Shown here: positions 1 to 12,300 of the stretch, one piece after another
Position numbering within the stretch: position 1 is the first letter of the stretch
Layout of the letters: every line of letters starts with the position of its first letter
Source of the DNA: Arenicola marina
Taxonomy: Eukaryota > Annelida > Polychaeta > Arenicolidae
Assembly (NCBI GenBank): GCA_964019135.1
Contig: OZ025248.1
Location: 75,770,119-75,834,118 of the forward strand
DNA length: 64,000 nucleotides
Direction: 5' to 3'
The notes under the pieces: model-generated
The model's input: only the letters and a program-made list of their open reading frames with translations
Told to the model about the DNA's origin: nothing
The model's database searches: none
Made by a program: the position numbers and the translations under genes

Positions 1-261
1 CCCGTTCATCGAAATAACATACTTTCTACTTCGTAGCCACGTTGTGCGCAATTTATTGACAACTTGAGAGCGAGATTAAAATATTACCCGGATGGACATT
101 TATGTTTGCAAAGCCATTGAGCAAATAACATCACTTGCCCATTAATTTATAATATGATCACTTGTCATATACAGATGTGAAGGAAGTATGGAACTTCCTT
201 GCCTATTGGCGTGCAACCATGCGCTACCAGTACTGCCATGACATTGCTTCAAGGCTCTCAC

Positions 262-395
262 CTATTCTTCAGGGCGACAATCACAATGGTGATGATTATC
301 AACACAAGAAACAGGGATCCGATGGTTCCCGCCAAAATGGCGATCAACTGGGTGTCGTCTGTTCCGTCGTGAAGTTCGACCTCGATGTTCAAAGT
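262..395 (-). CDS. Exon 19: transmembrane helix
   Basis: Phase 0 start, phase 2 end. After TLNIEVELHDGTDDTQ comes a hydrophobic stretch of about 24 residues (LIAILAGTIGSLFLVL then IIITIVIVAL) and KN, a single-pass helix with a positive inside edge. Acceptor TTATTTTAG after a pyrimidine tract, donor AATAG|GTGAGA. The next exon (cytoplasmic tail) must lie left of position 1. Nothing convincing is present in 1-261. Confidence 0.88.
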
Positions 396-3300
396 CTAAA
401 ATAAAGATGAAACCGTAAAAGAAAGGCTGCAATGAATTGCAATGTTGGGAAAAACCCAAAAACGTCCCATGCTAGTGGTCTATTTACTGTTTGTCTACTA
501 AACTACTTCATTGGGAAGAAGTCGTGTATCGTATTCGAACGTACATTTATCACAACTAATACTAAGTACAATAGTAAGGAATAAATGTGACAGAAGGCGC
601 GCTTAAGCCAAAAGCGCTCATACGATTGGTAGAGAGACGTATGTGATTGGGTGACAGCGCGCAGGGGCGAAAGGCGGGTACGAGAGAGGTTGTTGATGGT
701 GTTAGAGCGTAACGTGATACATGTGCCGGAAGGGAATAAGAATAGTTACAGTAATGGGACCTATAATGCAATACAGGGATTACTAAAACAATGCAGGTCA
801 GTAAGGAAGGCTGTGATGATGTATCAACTAAGATCGTAAGATGTATGAGTGTAGGATGTGCGAGTGTATGAATATAACGTAAAGTAATCACTCAGTTTGT
901 TGCAGGAGTATTATTTATTTGGGATACATTTGTATACATCTGACTGGAACTCTAAAGGGCATAATAGAACAGGAACCAGCCGTTAACTTTGTTCGGACAA
1001 TGGAATTGATGAAACTTGATTACATAAATATTACAAGCATGAGGCCCAAGTTGACGGTGCCTGCTGCCGGCTGGACACGGAATCCATGGCTCTACTGTTC
1101 TGGCTTAATGAGGACCGGGTGGAGGTCGCATCCTGCTGGGGAGTTTTCTTTATAGACGTTTAGTTGGACTACCTTGTTGATGCTGTCCGTTGCTTGTGCC
1201 AGAGCTTTGGTCAGTGTGTCTCGGTGCATGGTCCTCATGTCGCTGGCCATGGGAGACGTCGCCTGACGACGGTAGCGAGTGGTGCTCGGGCCGCAAAAGG
1301 CATTGAGGGCAGCGGCGGGAGCGACCACCGTCACCTGGAGCCTGGACACAGCAAACTCATGGTCATACCAGGCACCAGCCTATCGGCAAGGCATACATTG
1401 ATATGGAACAAGTAGATACTCATCAGTAGTTAAATACCTCGTTAGTTAAAACCTTATCCGGTTTAATGGCACTTCCCGAGCAAGTCGTTACGTACAAACA
1501 TCGAAGTCACGTTAATTAACGTACCGAACTTTGTCAAGCGAGATTTCAACCGGATATCCAGACGGAAACACCACGTGATGCAGATCAAATAGGTCTGCGT
1601 CGGGCGCGTTCGCATTGGCCTCTCTGCAATAAAGCGCCCAGTTTTAATCACGGATAAAACATACATTGCACATATGTTGTGATATACGCCTGTTTAACCT
1701 AACTAAATGTCAATGTTGAACAGAGAACTTGATTCTTCAAATGCCTAATATTTCTTCTTCTACTATTGGTCTTCGATCTCCTTCGTCACATCTTCCTGCT
1801 ACCCTTTAATTGCTGGCTTACTTATACAGGAAGAATGCTCATTGCACGTTACTACTATTGAAATAAGCATATGTGAGTTTTTACCTATAATTCAGTGATA
1901 TGCAGCATTCGCCGAGGTTCTTGCTGCAGTATTCATTCACGGAATTCCAGCTCAATATGCGAATATTCTCCATATTCATGACCACCTGAAGGCATAATAT
2001 ATTCATATTAATGTCCAGACCAGCAATCCTCAGTACTGCTGCCTCATTTACACCAGAAAAGCGTAAGCGCCATAGTTGTCTTGCATATCTTGAAGATACT
2101 TTCCAAACTAGTTTGATACGGTGTATCCCATGTGATGCTATAACCTGATAACCGTGTCACTGTTCAGCCCCGAGATGTCGGAACGTAACAGAACCCCAGT
2201 GTTTGTATTGTGCGCTCTCTTCCTGGGTTCTTCAAATTGATGTATATAACTTCCAGAACCGTGACACGAGCAGCCAGGTGGGCCGCTTAGATCAATAACC
2301 AGAGTTCATATCTGTGTTCTACAGCCGTCAGATCTACCCTCACTGTTAACACGACCATCAACATATAATATTTAAGTTGTACAGACCTTTGGACATCTAA
2401 CATGACTATACATAATCCACATTTAGTTTTATTTAGCAAACCACAGAATTTAATTATTATATGAGATGAATGCCATTTTTTATCTTTAGATAACAATATT
2501 AAAATCCAGTATTTGCGACCCTGTCCCAATAATAATATAAACTACTACGTTTTGCAGCTGGTGAAAATGTATTTTAAACCTGGGGTCATTGGGGTCAATA
2601 ACATTATTAAATTAGCGATGTTCTATTCCCTTCTATATCTTACAACCAGCCTATTGATAATTTAAGTAATACAAAGGCCACAAAACAAATCTGTGGGTCT
2701 GATAATAGCGGTCTGTGGGCGTGGCACAATGACTATGTAACACGGGAAGATCAAGGACATACAGATATTCTTGCAGTAAATTCTTTGAAATATCTCAAAA
2801 GAGAAAGTGTCGCTAAGCTGGAAATGATAAAATAATGTAAAGCCGGCACTGACCTCCAACATCTCTGCCTTCATGTCTAAGAAGACTCCGCTGCCTTGAT
2901 TGCCTACTGTCACGACAAGGAAGAATGTCGTTGTTACTTGCTTTGGCACATCTCTGTATCGTTATCTGTTGTTTTTCCAGAGTCTGACGCATCGCAATTA
3001 AGTAAATGTGGTTGTTGTCTTCGGGAACGTCAATATTATATTCACATCATGTAATCATGGAGCCATGTCTGCGGGGGTAACCCTCTAATCTTTGCAAAAA
3101 GATGTTATTCTACATCTTTGTTCTTTAATAACGTGGACATTTGTACGAGAGGGGCGCCAGCCACGCACGGGCCGCTTGGGTAGGCCTAGCTAACTACTAG
3201 GCCATAGGGTGACCCCTCGGTACACGCGCAACACTAACCTGGGCATGCGTCCTCGGCACATAGCCGCTTCCCTATCGGAGGCCCCTGGCAGGGATCCCGG

Positions 3301-6300
3301 ATGCAGTATCGCTGCCGCTGCTGGAGTCCGTTGTCACATGACTTGGAGCACGCAGTATAGTTGCTCCATGATGACCACGTGCCTTTGTCTGGCAAGCGCT
3401 CCGAGCACGTGTCTCCCCTGTAGTCGTCAGTGCAACTGCAAAGGGGCGTGTCATGTTCTTGCCGGCAGGTGGCGCCATTGAGGCATGGATTGACCACGCA
3501 ATCGTAGATGTTGGTCTCACACACGCCTCCCGTGAACTCCGCCTCACACACACAGATGTGGAGACCATCCCACGGATCTGCTGGGTGCAAGGGGATGCAC
3601 TCCCCGTCGTTCAAACACTTGCACGGTGTCGTGTACAGCTCTATGTCCACTACGGACGTGGCGCCACAGTCGTCTCGCACCTCGACGGAGATCCTAATGT
3701 TGGCGTCTTTCCCCGCCGCCCAGCTCAGCTCGCCATCGATGGAGACTTCAACGTGGCCATCGTGACCTGCCGGCTGTGTGGCCACCAAGCTGAAGTTCAG
3801 TTTACTGCCATCGGGTTGGGTGCCATTTAACTGAACCACCATTGGTTTCCCGTGAACCTTGATGAACACTGTCCTGTCTCCGAGGTACTTGGGTCCGCTG
3901 TGACCTGAATCTGAATAGAATATGTTCTATATATTGCACCGCGCCATCACACAATTAGTATTTTTAATATGGACGTAGACATAATTTCATATTTCTTTTC
4001 ATAAACGTCAGATACTTACTAGGATTAAAGGCCCACGAATATTGGGCATGATTTGAATCGCACCACTGACACTCCTTTTCCGGGTTGACATCTCCAGGAT
4101 CATAGCATTTGCCACCAATCTTGCAGATACCAGGCTACAGAACGAAACATTATCTGCGTCACCAATATTTAATACATGTAAAAAATGTTTTTTCCTGTTT
4201 TATGATAAATTGTCTTTTTTTCAGTAATAAATACATCATTATCAGGAAATGTACAAGTCTCTGCTATATATCAATGAACGGTTACTCTATCAGCGCAATG
4301 GTCAAAAACACTGTAATCGAAGCATTTTGTATTGTTGTTGTCTCCCATATAGACATTATGATTACGTTACTCCAATGTTTAGACTGTTTTATAATAAATT
4401 GTCACTTTTTCATTAATAAGCACATCGACATCTCTTTTATATATCAATGAACGCTTACTCTTTCGGTGCAACGGTCAGAAACACTGCAATCCAAGCATTT
4501 CCCGTCGAATGTGATGAATGACGTCACACCGGCCAATCCTGGGGAGGAGGGCGCGCTGTACTCTACTCCATTGTTGCTTAGTGACACGGAGTACCGGTAG
4601 AGGGCGTTACCGTTGGGTGGCTCCCCTAACGCCGGTAGAGGGCACTCCACCTCGTTGTGGGTCATGATTGTGCCATTGAAGACGTATTGGAAACTGAACG
4701 TCTGAGCAAGAAAGGTCAAGGCCGTCATGATATTGGCGGGAAAATCCCAGGGAAGCCCAGAAGTAATAATGTCAATTTACTGGGATCTCCTATCCGTCAT
4801 GTTATCGAACTATATGACAATGCTGTCCTTTCGATATCGATTAAACTCGATCCCAGCACTGGCATTATAGGCACTTAAGGTAGTGACACGTTGTTAGCTT
4901 GTAGCTACGTCTTGTAGATTAATCTGTATGAATGCGTAGTCCTCCAATGTGAAGGAACGTTTTTCAACTTCAACGCTGTGAATGTGTATGTAAAGTAAAC
5001 CGCGAGTTGAACAAATTATCTTCTAGGGCTAACTTTCTCCAAAACTATTGACGTTGGGATATATGAAATATTTGTGAAAAACGAGAAAAAGGAAAGTTAA
5101 TTATTTCTACATTGAAGACCATTATCAAAACGCTGGGTAGGTTGTGTCTGTAAGTACCGTTTCAGTGGTGACTTGACATATGACACGTTCTGTATCAGCC
5201 AGATCATTGGCCAGGAGTCGCACTGACGAACAGGACCGTTCTGTGACGTCACAGGCGACGGGTCCCAGCTGCTTGATAACGGTTGGCGGTTGTCCTTCCG
5301 CCAAGGAGCAGTCGTAGCCCATGAAGCCTGCGTGGGACAGCACCAGTATTATACACGACTTCGCAAATACCCGCCATCTTGGAAACAGTTTTGGGAAGTA
5401 TTTTAGCTATCAATTCGATGTTTCTACAGAGAGGGCAAATAGCATAGCGTATGAGATTAATATGAGCTTAACTAACTGACATGTAGACAAGTAGTCTATT
5501 ATACATGCCTTCGCAAATATACGCCATCTTGGAAAACGTTCCGGGAAGTATGTTTGCTATATATTTGATGTGTTAGCGGAGATAATTACAATATTTTGAG
5601 GGAAATAGCTTTCAGAATATGTATATTCCGATACATGACACATGCTCATAATGACTATCAGAAAACACTGGCGATCGGTGCGAAGTATCTGAGAGACAGC
5701 AATGCAATAGAACATTGAGGTCGGATAAGACATGTGCGCACAAGTTCTTTGTAAATTGCTGCACCATGGACCTCGAAAAGTACGAAACACTTAATTGATC
5801 AATACAGATCTGTACAACGGTCTTACCGACATGGCAGTGACAAACGCCATCCGTGCACTCTCCCCGGCCGCTGCACTGAGCCGGACACACCGAGCCCGCC
5901 ACCTGGCGGACCGCAGCCAAGATGGCGTCCGCGTCAGCTCCAGAGCCGTCCGTACTGTTCTGTTGGAACGTATGGAAAATGCAGAAGTCTCGCAGCTCCG
6001 CCACCTTGTCTTGGGCCCAGGCCAGGTCGTCCATCAGCTGTGTGGAAGGGAGAGGGGGAGACCTCAATGGAAGCAGCTAGGAGGGACGGGATATAAATTG
6101 GAGTGGGGGGGGGGGGGTGAATAGGAATGGGGTGGGAGATTGAATAGGTATGGAGTGGGAGATTGAATAGGAATGGAGCACGAGATGGAATAGGAATGAA
6201 GTGGGAGATTGAATAGAAATGGGGTGGGAGATTAAATAGGAATGGGGTGGGATATTGAATAGGAATCGGGGGGGGGGGGGAGATTTATTAGAAATGCGAT

Positions 6301-9300
6301 GGAAGTTCGAATTGGAATAGAGTGAGAGATTAATAGAAATGGGATTGGAGATTGAACAGGAATGAAGTGGGAGATTCAATAAGAATGGGGTGGGAGATCG
6401 AATAGGAATGGGGTGGGAGATTGAATGGTAATGGGGCGGGATATTAAATAGGAATGCGGGGGGGGGGGAGATTTAATAGGAATGGGATGGAAGATTGAAT
6501 AGGAATGCGGTGGGAGATGGAATAGGAATGGAGTGGGACATTGAATAGGAATGGCGTCGGATATTGAATAGAGGTGGGGTGGGGTGGGGATATTGACTAG
6601 GAGTGGGGTGGAGGATTGAATGGGGTAAGGCGTCCGTAGTCCAAAAGGCTCATTAGGTGTGCTGTATGTTGTATATTCCGCCTTTGAATCGTTCCATCAC
6701 TGCGCGCCGTACTGGACCTCACAGAGAATGGTGCCCTACCCTCATCGCCTCATTTACCTGTACATCATCCACACATTTGTTGACGATGATGTCGACATCT
6801 GCCGCCGGAAGCATCCCGTCACACGCGGAATACAGGAAGCTGCCCTGGATGACCTGGCGGCAATAGCTCCGGACAGACTCCTCCGTCTGGTTAGACGGAG
6901 TCGGCCATGTCAGGGTGGGCGGATCCCAGTCCAGCTCTTCGGGATCGCGATCCACGTAGCCTTCCGAGATGTCATCCAGGCCTATGACGTCATCCTCGGC
7001 CGCCTGTCGCCGCCGCCGCCGGCCGTAGTTGTTGCCCTGGTCGAGGATCCAGGGTGGGAAGAGGGCGGGGACGGGGTGGTCGGGGCTACCCACGCCGGCC
7101 AGAGGGTCAGACAGAACAGAGGCGTCGCACACCACTTGGAACTGGGGATCGTTGGGCTTCAGCTTGCAGTCGCACAATTCATAAGTATGCCGGTCTATCA
7201 GGTTCTGGTCGTAGAACAAACTTTTATTTCTCTGCACCCTGAAATTATATTAAAAACAATTCTATCAGATGTCAGATACAACTGGCTTCGTAATATTATT
7301 TAGTTGCGCTCTAAGTAAGAGGATCGTCATCTTTGCTTCCATGACGGTCAGCATTACATTGATCCAACTAGATCCTTTACCCAAAAGTGTTAATAGGAGC
7401 GAAGTAAGCCAGTAATACAAACAATGGTACAATATCACTTAGGCTTATGCGGGTAAAAGCAACAAAAAGCAGCAAAAATGCACCACGCAGCTAAAAGTCC
7501 AAGCATGCTGTAGACTCCATGTATGTTCTCACTTGTTTTCCTTGACAAATTTGCTGATGGGGCTATTGATGTCATTGTTGGGGTCGCCATCGAGGTTCCC
7601 ACAGAGACCCTGGACGCGTCCCCTGTCCCTGGCGGGCACCTCTACGGTCACTCCCAGGCCCCACCAGAAGACAGAGACCCTCACTCTGGCACCAGAAGGC
7701 ATCTCAATCTGAAAGGGAATCACATCGCTTGAATTGTATATACTGAAGGAATACATGCGGTACACAGTCGGTAATGATCACACTGTCTGGGTTCAAACAG
7801 CAGCACTAATCTGTGTCAGAACACAAATCAGGGGCGTGTGTTCTTGAAAGGGGGGGGGGGGGGCACAATAACTCGTTCCCCAAATGAAAAAAAAATGCGT
7901 GTGAAAGCCTGCGACATAGGTGACCGTGGTGACTGTGACTGTGGCGACATAGGTGACTGTGGTGACTGTGACTGTGGCGACATAGGTGACTGTGGTGACT
8001 GTGACTGTGGCGACATAGGTGACCGTGGTGACTGTGACTGTGGCGACATAGGTGACCGTGGTGACTGTGACTGTGGCGACATAGGTGACTGTGGTGACTG
8101 TGACTGTGGCGACATAGGTGACTGTGGTGACTGTGACTGTGGCGACATAGGTGACCGTGGTGACTGTGACTGTGGCGACATAGGTGACCGTGGTGACTGT
8201 GACTGTGGCGACATAGGTGACTGTGGTGACTGTGACTGTGGCGACATAGGTGACTGTGGTGACTGTGACTGTGGCGACATAGGTGACTGTGGTGACTGTG
8301 ACTGTGGCGACATAGGTGACCGTGGTGACTGTGACTGTGGCGACATAGGTGACTGTGGTGACTGTGACTGTGGCGACATAGGTGACCGTGGTGACTGTGA
8401 CTGTGGCGACATAGGTGACCGTGGTGACTGTGACTGTGGCGACATAGGTGACTGTGGTGACTGTGACTGTGGCGACATAGGTGACTGTGGTGACTGTGAC
8501 TGTGGCGACATAGGTGACTGTTGTGACTGTGACTGTGGCGACATAGGTGACTGTGGTGACTGTGACTGTGGCGACATAGGTGACTGTGGTGACTGTGACT
8601 GTGGCGACATAGGTGACTGTGGTGACTGTGACTGTGGCGACATAGGTGACCGTGGTGACTGTGACTGTGGCGACATAGGTGACTGTGGTGACTGTGACTG
8701 TGGTGACTGTGACTTGGCAACATAGGTGACCGTGGTGACTGTGACTGTGGCGACATAGGTGACTGTGGTGACTGTGACTGTTGTGACTGTGACTGTGGCG
8801 ACATAGGTGACTGTGGTGACTGTGACTGTGGCGACATAGGTGACCGTGGTGACTGTGACTGTGGCGACATAGGTGACTGTGGTGACTGTGACTGTGGCGA
8901 CATAGGTGACTGTGGTGACTGACTGTGGCGACATAGGTGACCGTAGTGCACGATACACACTGTATAATCGTTGGTAAAATAAAGAAAGAGCATACAAACT
9001 ACAAACTATCAGGGGCAGATCCAGGCATTTGAAAAAGGAAGGGGGGTCCAAACTTGCAACCGGGGGGAGGGAGTGCCCCCTGTGACCCCCCCCCCCCACC
9101 TCCGGGACACGCCCATGCCAATGAGACTCACCATATAGCTGGATGGGTCATACACACTCTTTGTGATGGGTTGGTAGCTGAAGCCCTGACGCGTCAGTTG
9201 CATGATGTGAACCCTGCCGTCATCCGGACACATACTGATGGCGTATATGGCCCCCGATTCCGTGACAGCCACACCGCAGGTCACGGAACAGGGACGGGTG

Positions 9301-12300
9301 GTCCCCTTACACCGCCAGTTCTCAATCTGCACCTACAACAAGGACATCACATTCGTTCGACAAGTAAAATTTTGGTGACACAATGAGAAACTCGAGAAAT
9401 GGCCTTTTTCGTATTCGCGTCGTGGTACCACGGTGCAAGCGGTCCGACCAGCGCTCATGTCGTATCCAAAGAAGTATGGCGCACATCAATTCCTTTCAGA
9501 CACTGCAAACGCGCTTGTAACTATTGCTACTTAACGCAGTCCTTCTGTTACCTTGCTTGATGGCCAGAGTTTACGATGATCTGGTTTTATAGTAAGCACT
9601 ATTTCTTTAGATATTCCAGAAAGAATATGATCGCCCAAAGAAAGAAAAGTACATCACTTGTGACATAGATCTATCAGTTTAAAAAATGCAATGCATTGCT
9701 GTTTTGCTGGGTGTGATCATTTGCTTGAATGGAAATAACTTTCATTAGTCAGTCATAAATGCCCTAGAGACGTTTGAAAATCACTGGGGTGGGTAAGCAA
9801 CCCAGAGAGGGGTGGGGGACTTAATATATTTCTAATGGGGTGGGGGATTCCGCGGTACCCCCCCCCCTTTTTTTTCACCGCCAAACTCCACTCGGTCAGG
9901 GCGAGCTACGGGCGCACATTTTCAGCCCCCCACCGATTCAAATATCCGCTCGATAGGAGTATCTCTTTCATCATAATTGCCCCCTACATAGGAGTGTCTT
10001 CATGTCCGCTCCCTCAGCCTCAGGCATGCCCCCCCCCCCACACCTGACCTCCCCGCCCGAGGTAAGCAATACGAGACCATCCTAATCATACCAAATGTAC
10101 GATTGTACTGCGTTTTCATGCTTTCTTATGGCACAAATTATGTCGTAAAATCCATTTCAAGCATAGCACTGGTCGAAATGTGTCATGTCAAGTCTTTAAT
10201 AATTAAATTATCTACCCTAAACAGGCAAAGAATAAATTATTCAAACGCTAACACTTTATTCACAGTTTACATTACAAAACATTTACGAGTTTATCCATCA
10301 GCGCCGCGCTAAATATTCCTTGCCACTCTCCCAGCAGAGGACTACTGTGTTTTTACTAGACTGGTGCCCGACCTGCAACTGACTGTTTCTGTTTTTTTAA
10401 CTGACTGGTTCACGTCCGCGCTTTTGCACGCTGTCAAAATTGTCTGATGAATATTCACGATTAACAACAAATTACAGAAAACGGCGTTCGATTAATGATC
10501 GGAGGTTGTTGCACTTGACAGCGATGGTGGCAAACTCGTTTCAACTCGATTCGACTGAAATTGTTGGTTGGCAAAATAATGATCAGTGTAATCATCAGAG
10601 TAACATGGTTTTATTCCGGGAGAGCATGTAACCTGGCTTCGTTCTTGAACGGTCTGATCGACATGCAGCCACGAGACAGGTTGATCTGGCCCTAGCTCGC
10701 ATGGACATACTATAAACCTAGTCCTGTTTGACTGGACCCGTATCGGAGCGGACTGCGCATAATGCCGAGGCGGGTCCAAAAACTTAAAAATGGAGAGGGG
10801 CCTGGTAGGGGGGGGGGGGGATTCCGCCCTCCTCTCGTTCGCCTCCAAAATCGACGAGGAAGGGGTATCTCTTTTCCACTGATCTGTTATATATGTCGCC
10901 GGTCTATGCAGACCCACTTCATTTATACTGTTTTCCCTGCAATCCCGCTCTATGGATGCATATTTACATTCGCCCCCCCCACCCCCCGATGTCCCCCGCT
11001 GTTGTAAAATATCAGTTCTATCTTTTTCATGTCCGCTCTATATGGGGTATCTTTTTTCATGTCCGCTCTATTGTATCTTTTTTATCACAAATGTTCCCTC
11101 TCTCAGGCATCAAGGGGGCCCAAGGACACCCCCACCCAACCATATTTGTGCAATAGTGCTCCCCGGTGTTTACCTAATACATTGCGGGGTGTGGATTGGG
11201 GGACGTTCCGCGATAAAGCCCATCCCTCTTTTTTTTCACCGCAGAAATCCGCTCGGTTGGGGCGTTTAACCGCCAAAATCCGCTCGGAAGGTTTTTTTTC
11301 GCGGCAACCCGCTATATAAACGCACATTTTCAGAGCTCCATCGGTCGCAAGTTTTAAAATATCCGAGGATATAATATATAACAGTGCCTCCCCCGGGGTG
11401 AAGCACGTGTTCGGAACGAGTTTAGAATCTCTGCGCACACTGGTATCCTGACTATCTGTGATGTAGGCGTGACGTATATGTTACGCATAGACAGAGACAG
11501 GGAACCAGACTGCCTGCGCAAGAGCCAGGCGCCGAGGGGTGGGTCCATTTCGGAAGGCCTAGCGATATGATTAAGAATATATAGCTGCACAAAACGGATA
11601 GACGACATATTTTTCATTCATTTGCGCCATCACAATGACGAATATTTGTTACGACGGGGCAACACGGCTGAGAAACTAACGTTTTTTTTGCATTTCCTAC
11701 GAAAATGAGGCATTATGACGTCACATGGATTCTCCCCGGTGACAACGTTGGCGCAACGCTTCAAACAGAAACTTGCAAAGAAGGAAGAAGCTTTGTCCTT
11801 GCGTGACCCAAAAGCGATACAAAAAAATTCCAACTGGTCTTATTTTACCTTTACCATGTGGTTTAATGACGCATCAGTGTGTTGTTACTCCATGCACTGC
11901 ACATTTTTACAGCAGAATGGTTAAGTCGATCACTTGCAAGCTCCCGGCACGGTGGCACTACGCAAGCTTCGCTTTTACCGCTGCAGTCGGTAAAGATTCA
12001 AGTCAAGATTCTTGAAAAACGGTCAAATCAGCTGTAATTTCTTGCAACATTATAATTTTCAAGAATAAAACAAACAAATAACGAGCTTTGTGTATTTAAT
12101 ACAGCAAAAAACATCTTGTACCCTTTCGAAAAAGTTATAATTATGACAGAACTCTTTCTTTTCATCACTTGATTTCATGGGTTATTGGGCTTAGGCTGGG
12201 TCCCAGCACTAATTTGCAGAAATGCGCGACGCATTTTTCCTATCAATCTGCGCAACGCCGCCCTGGCGAGCGAGTGTGAAAATGCATTGAGGACGTGGGC

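Noticed and set aside
1092..1172. Reading exon 18 to the TAG near 1090 as the end of the gene
   Set aside because: A good donor at 1172 joins in phase to a transmembrane exon, which explains the protein better.
2160..2290. Minus-strand LAARVTVLEVIYINLKN stretch
   Set aside because: No phase-matching splice pair, and exons 15-16 already join without it.
6659..7303. Plus-strand 214-codon frame
   Set aside because: Shadow of exon 9 on the opposite strand; no independent evidence.
7806..9099. Frames of 295-423 codons on both strands with SPQSQSP, HSHLCR or GDCDC repeats
   Set aside because: Stop-free 33-bp unit in an intron between two vWD exons. No start, splice or family evidence.
10492..10917. 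141-codon minus-strand frame
   Set aside because: Crosses a poly-G/C run and a dispersed-repeat end; no family or splice support.
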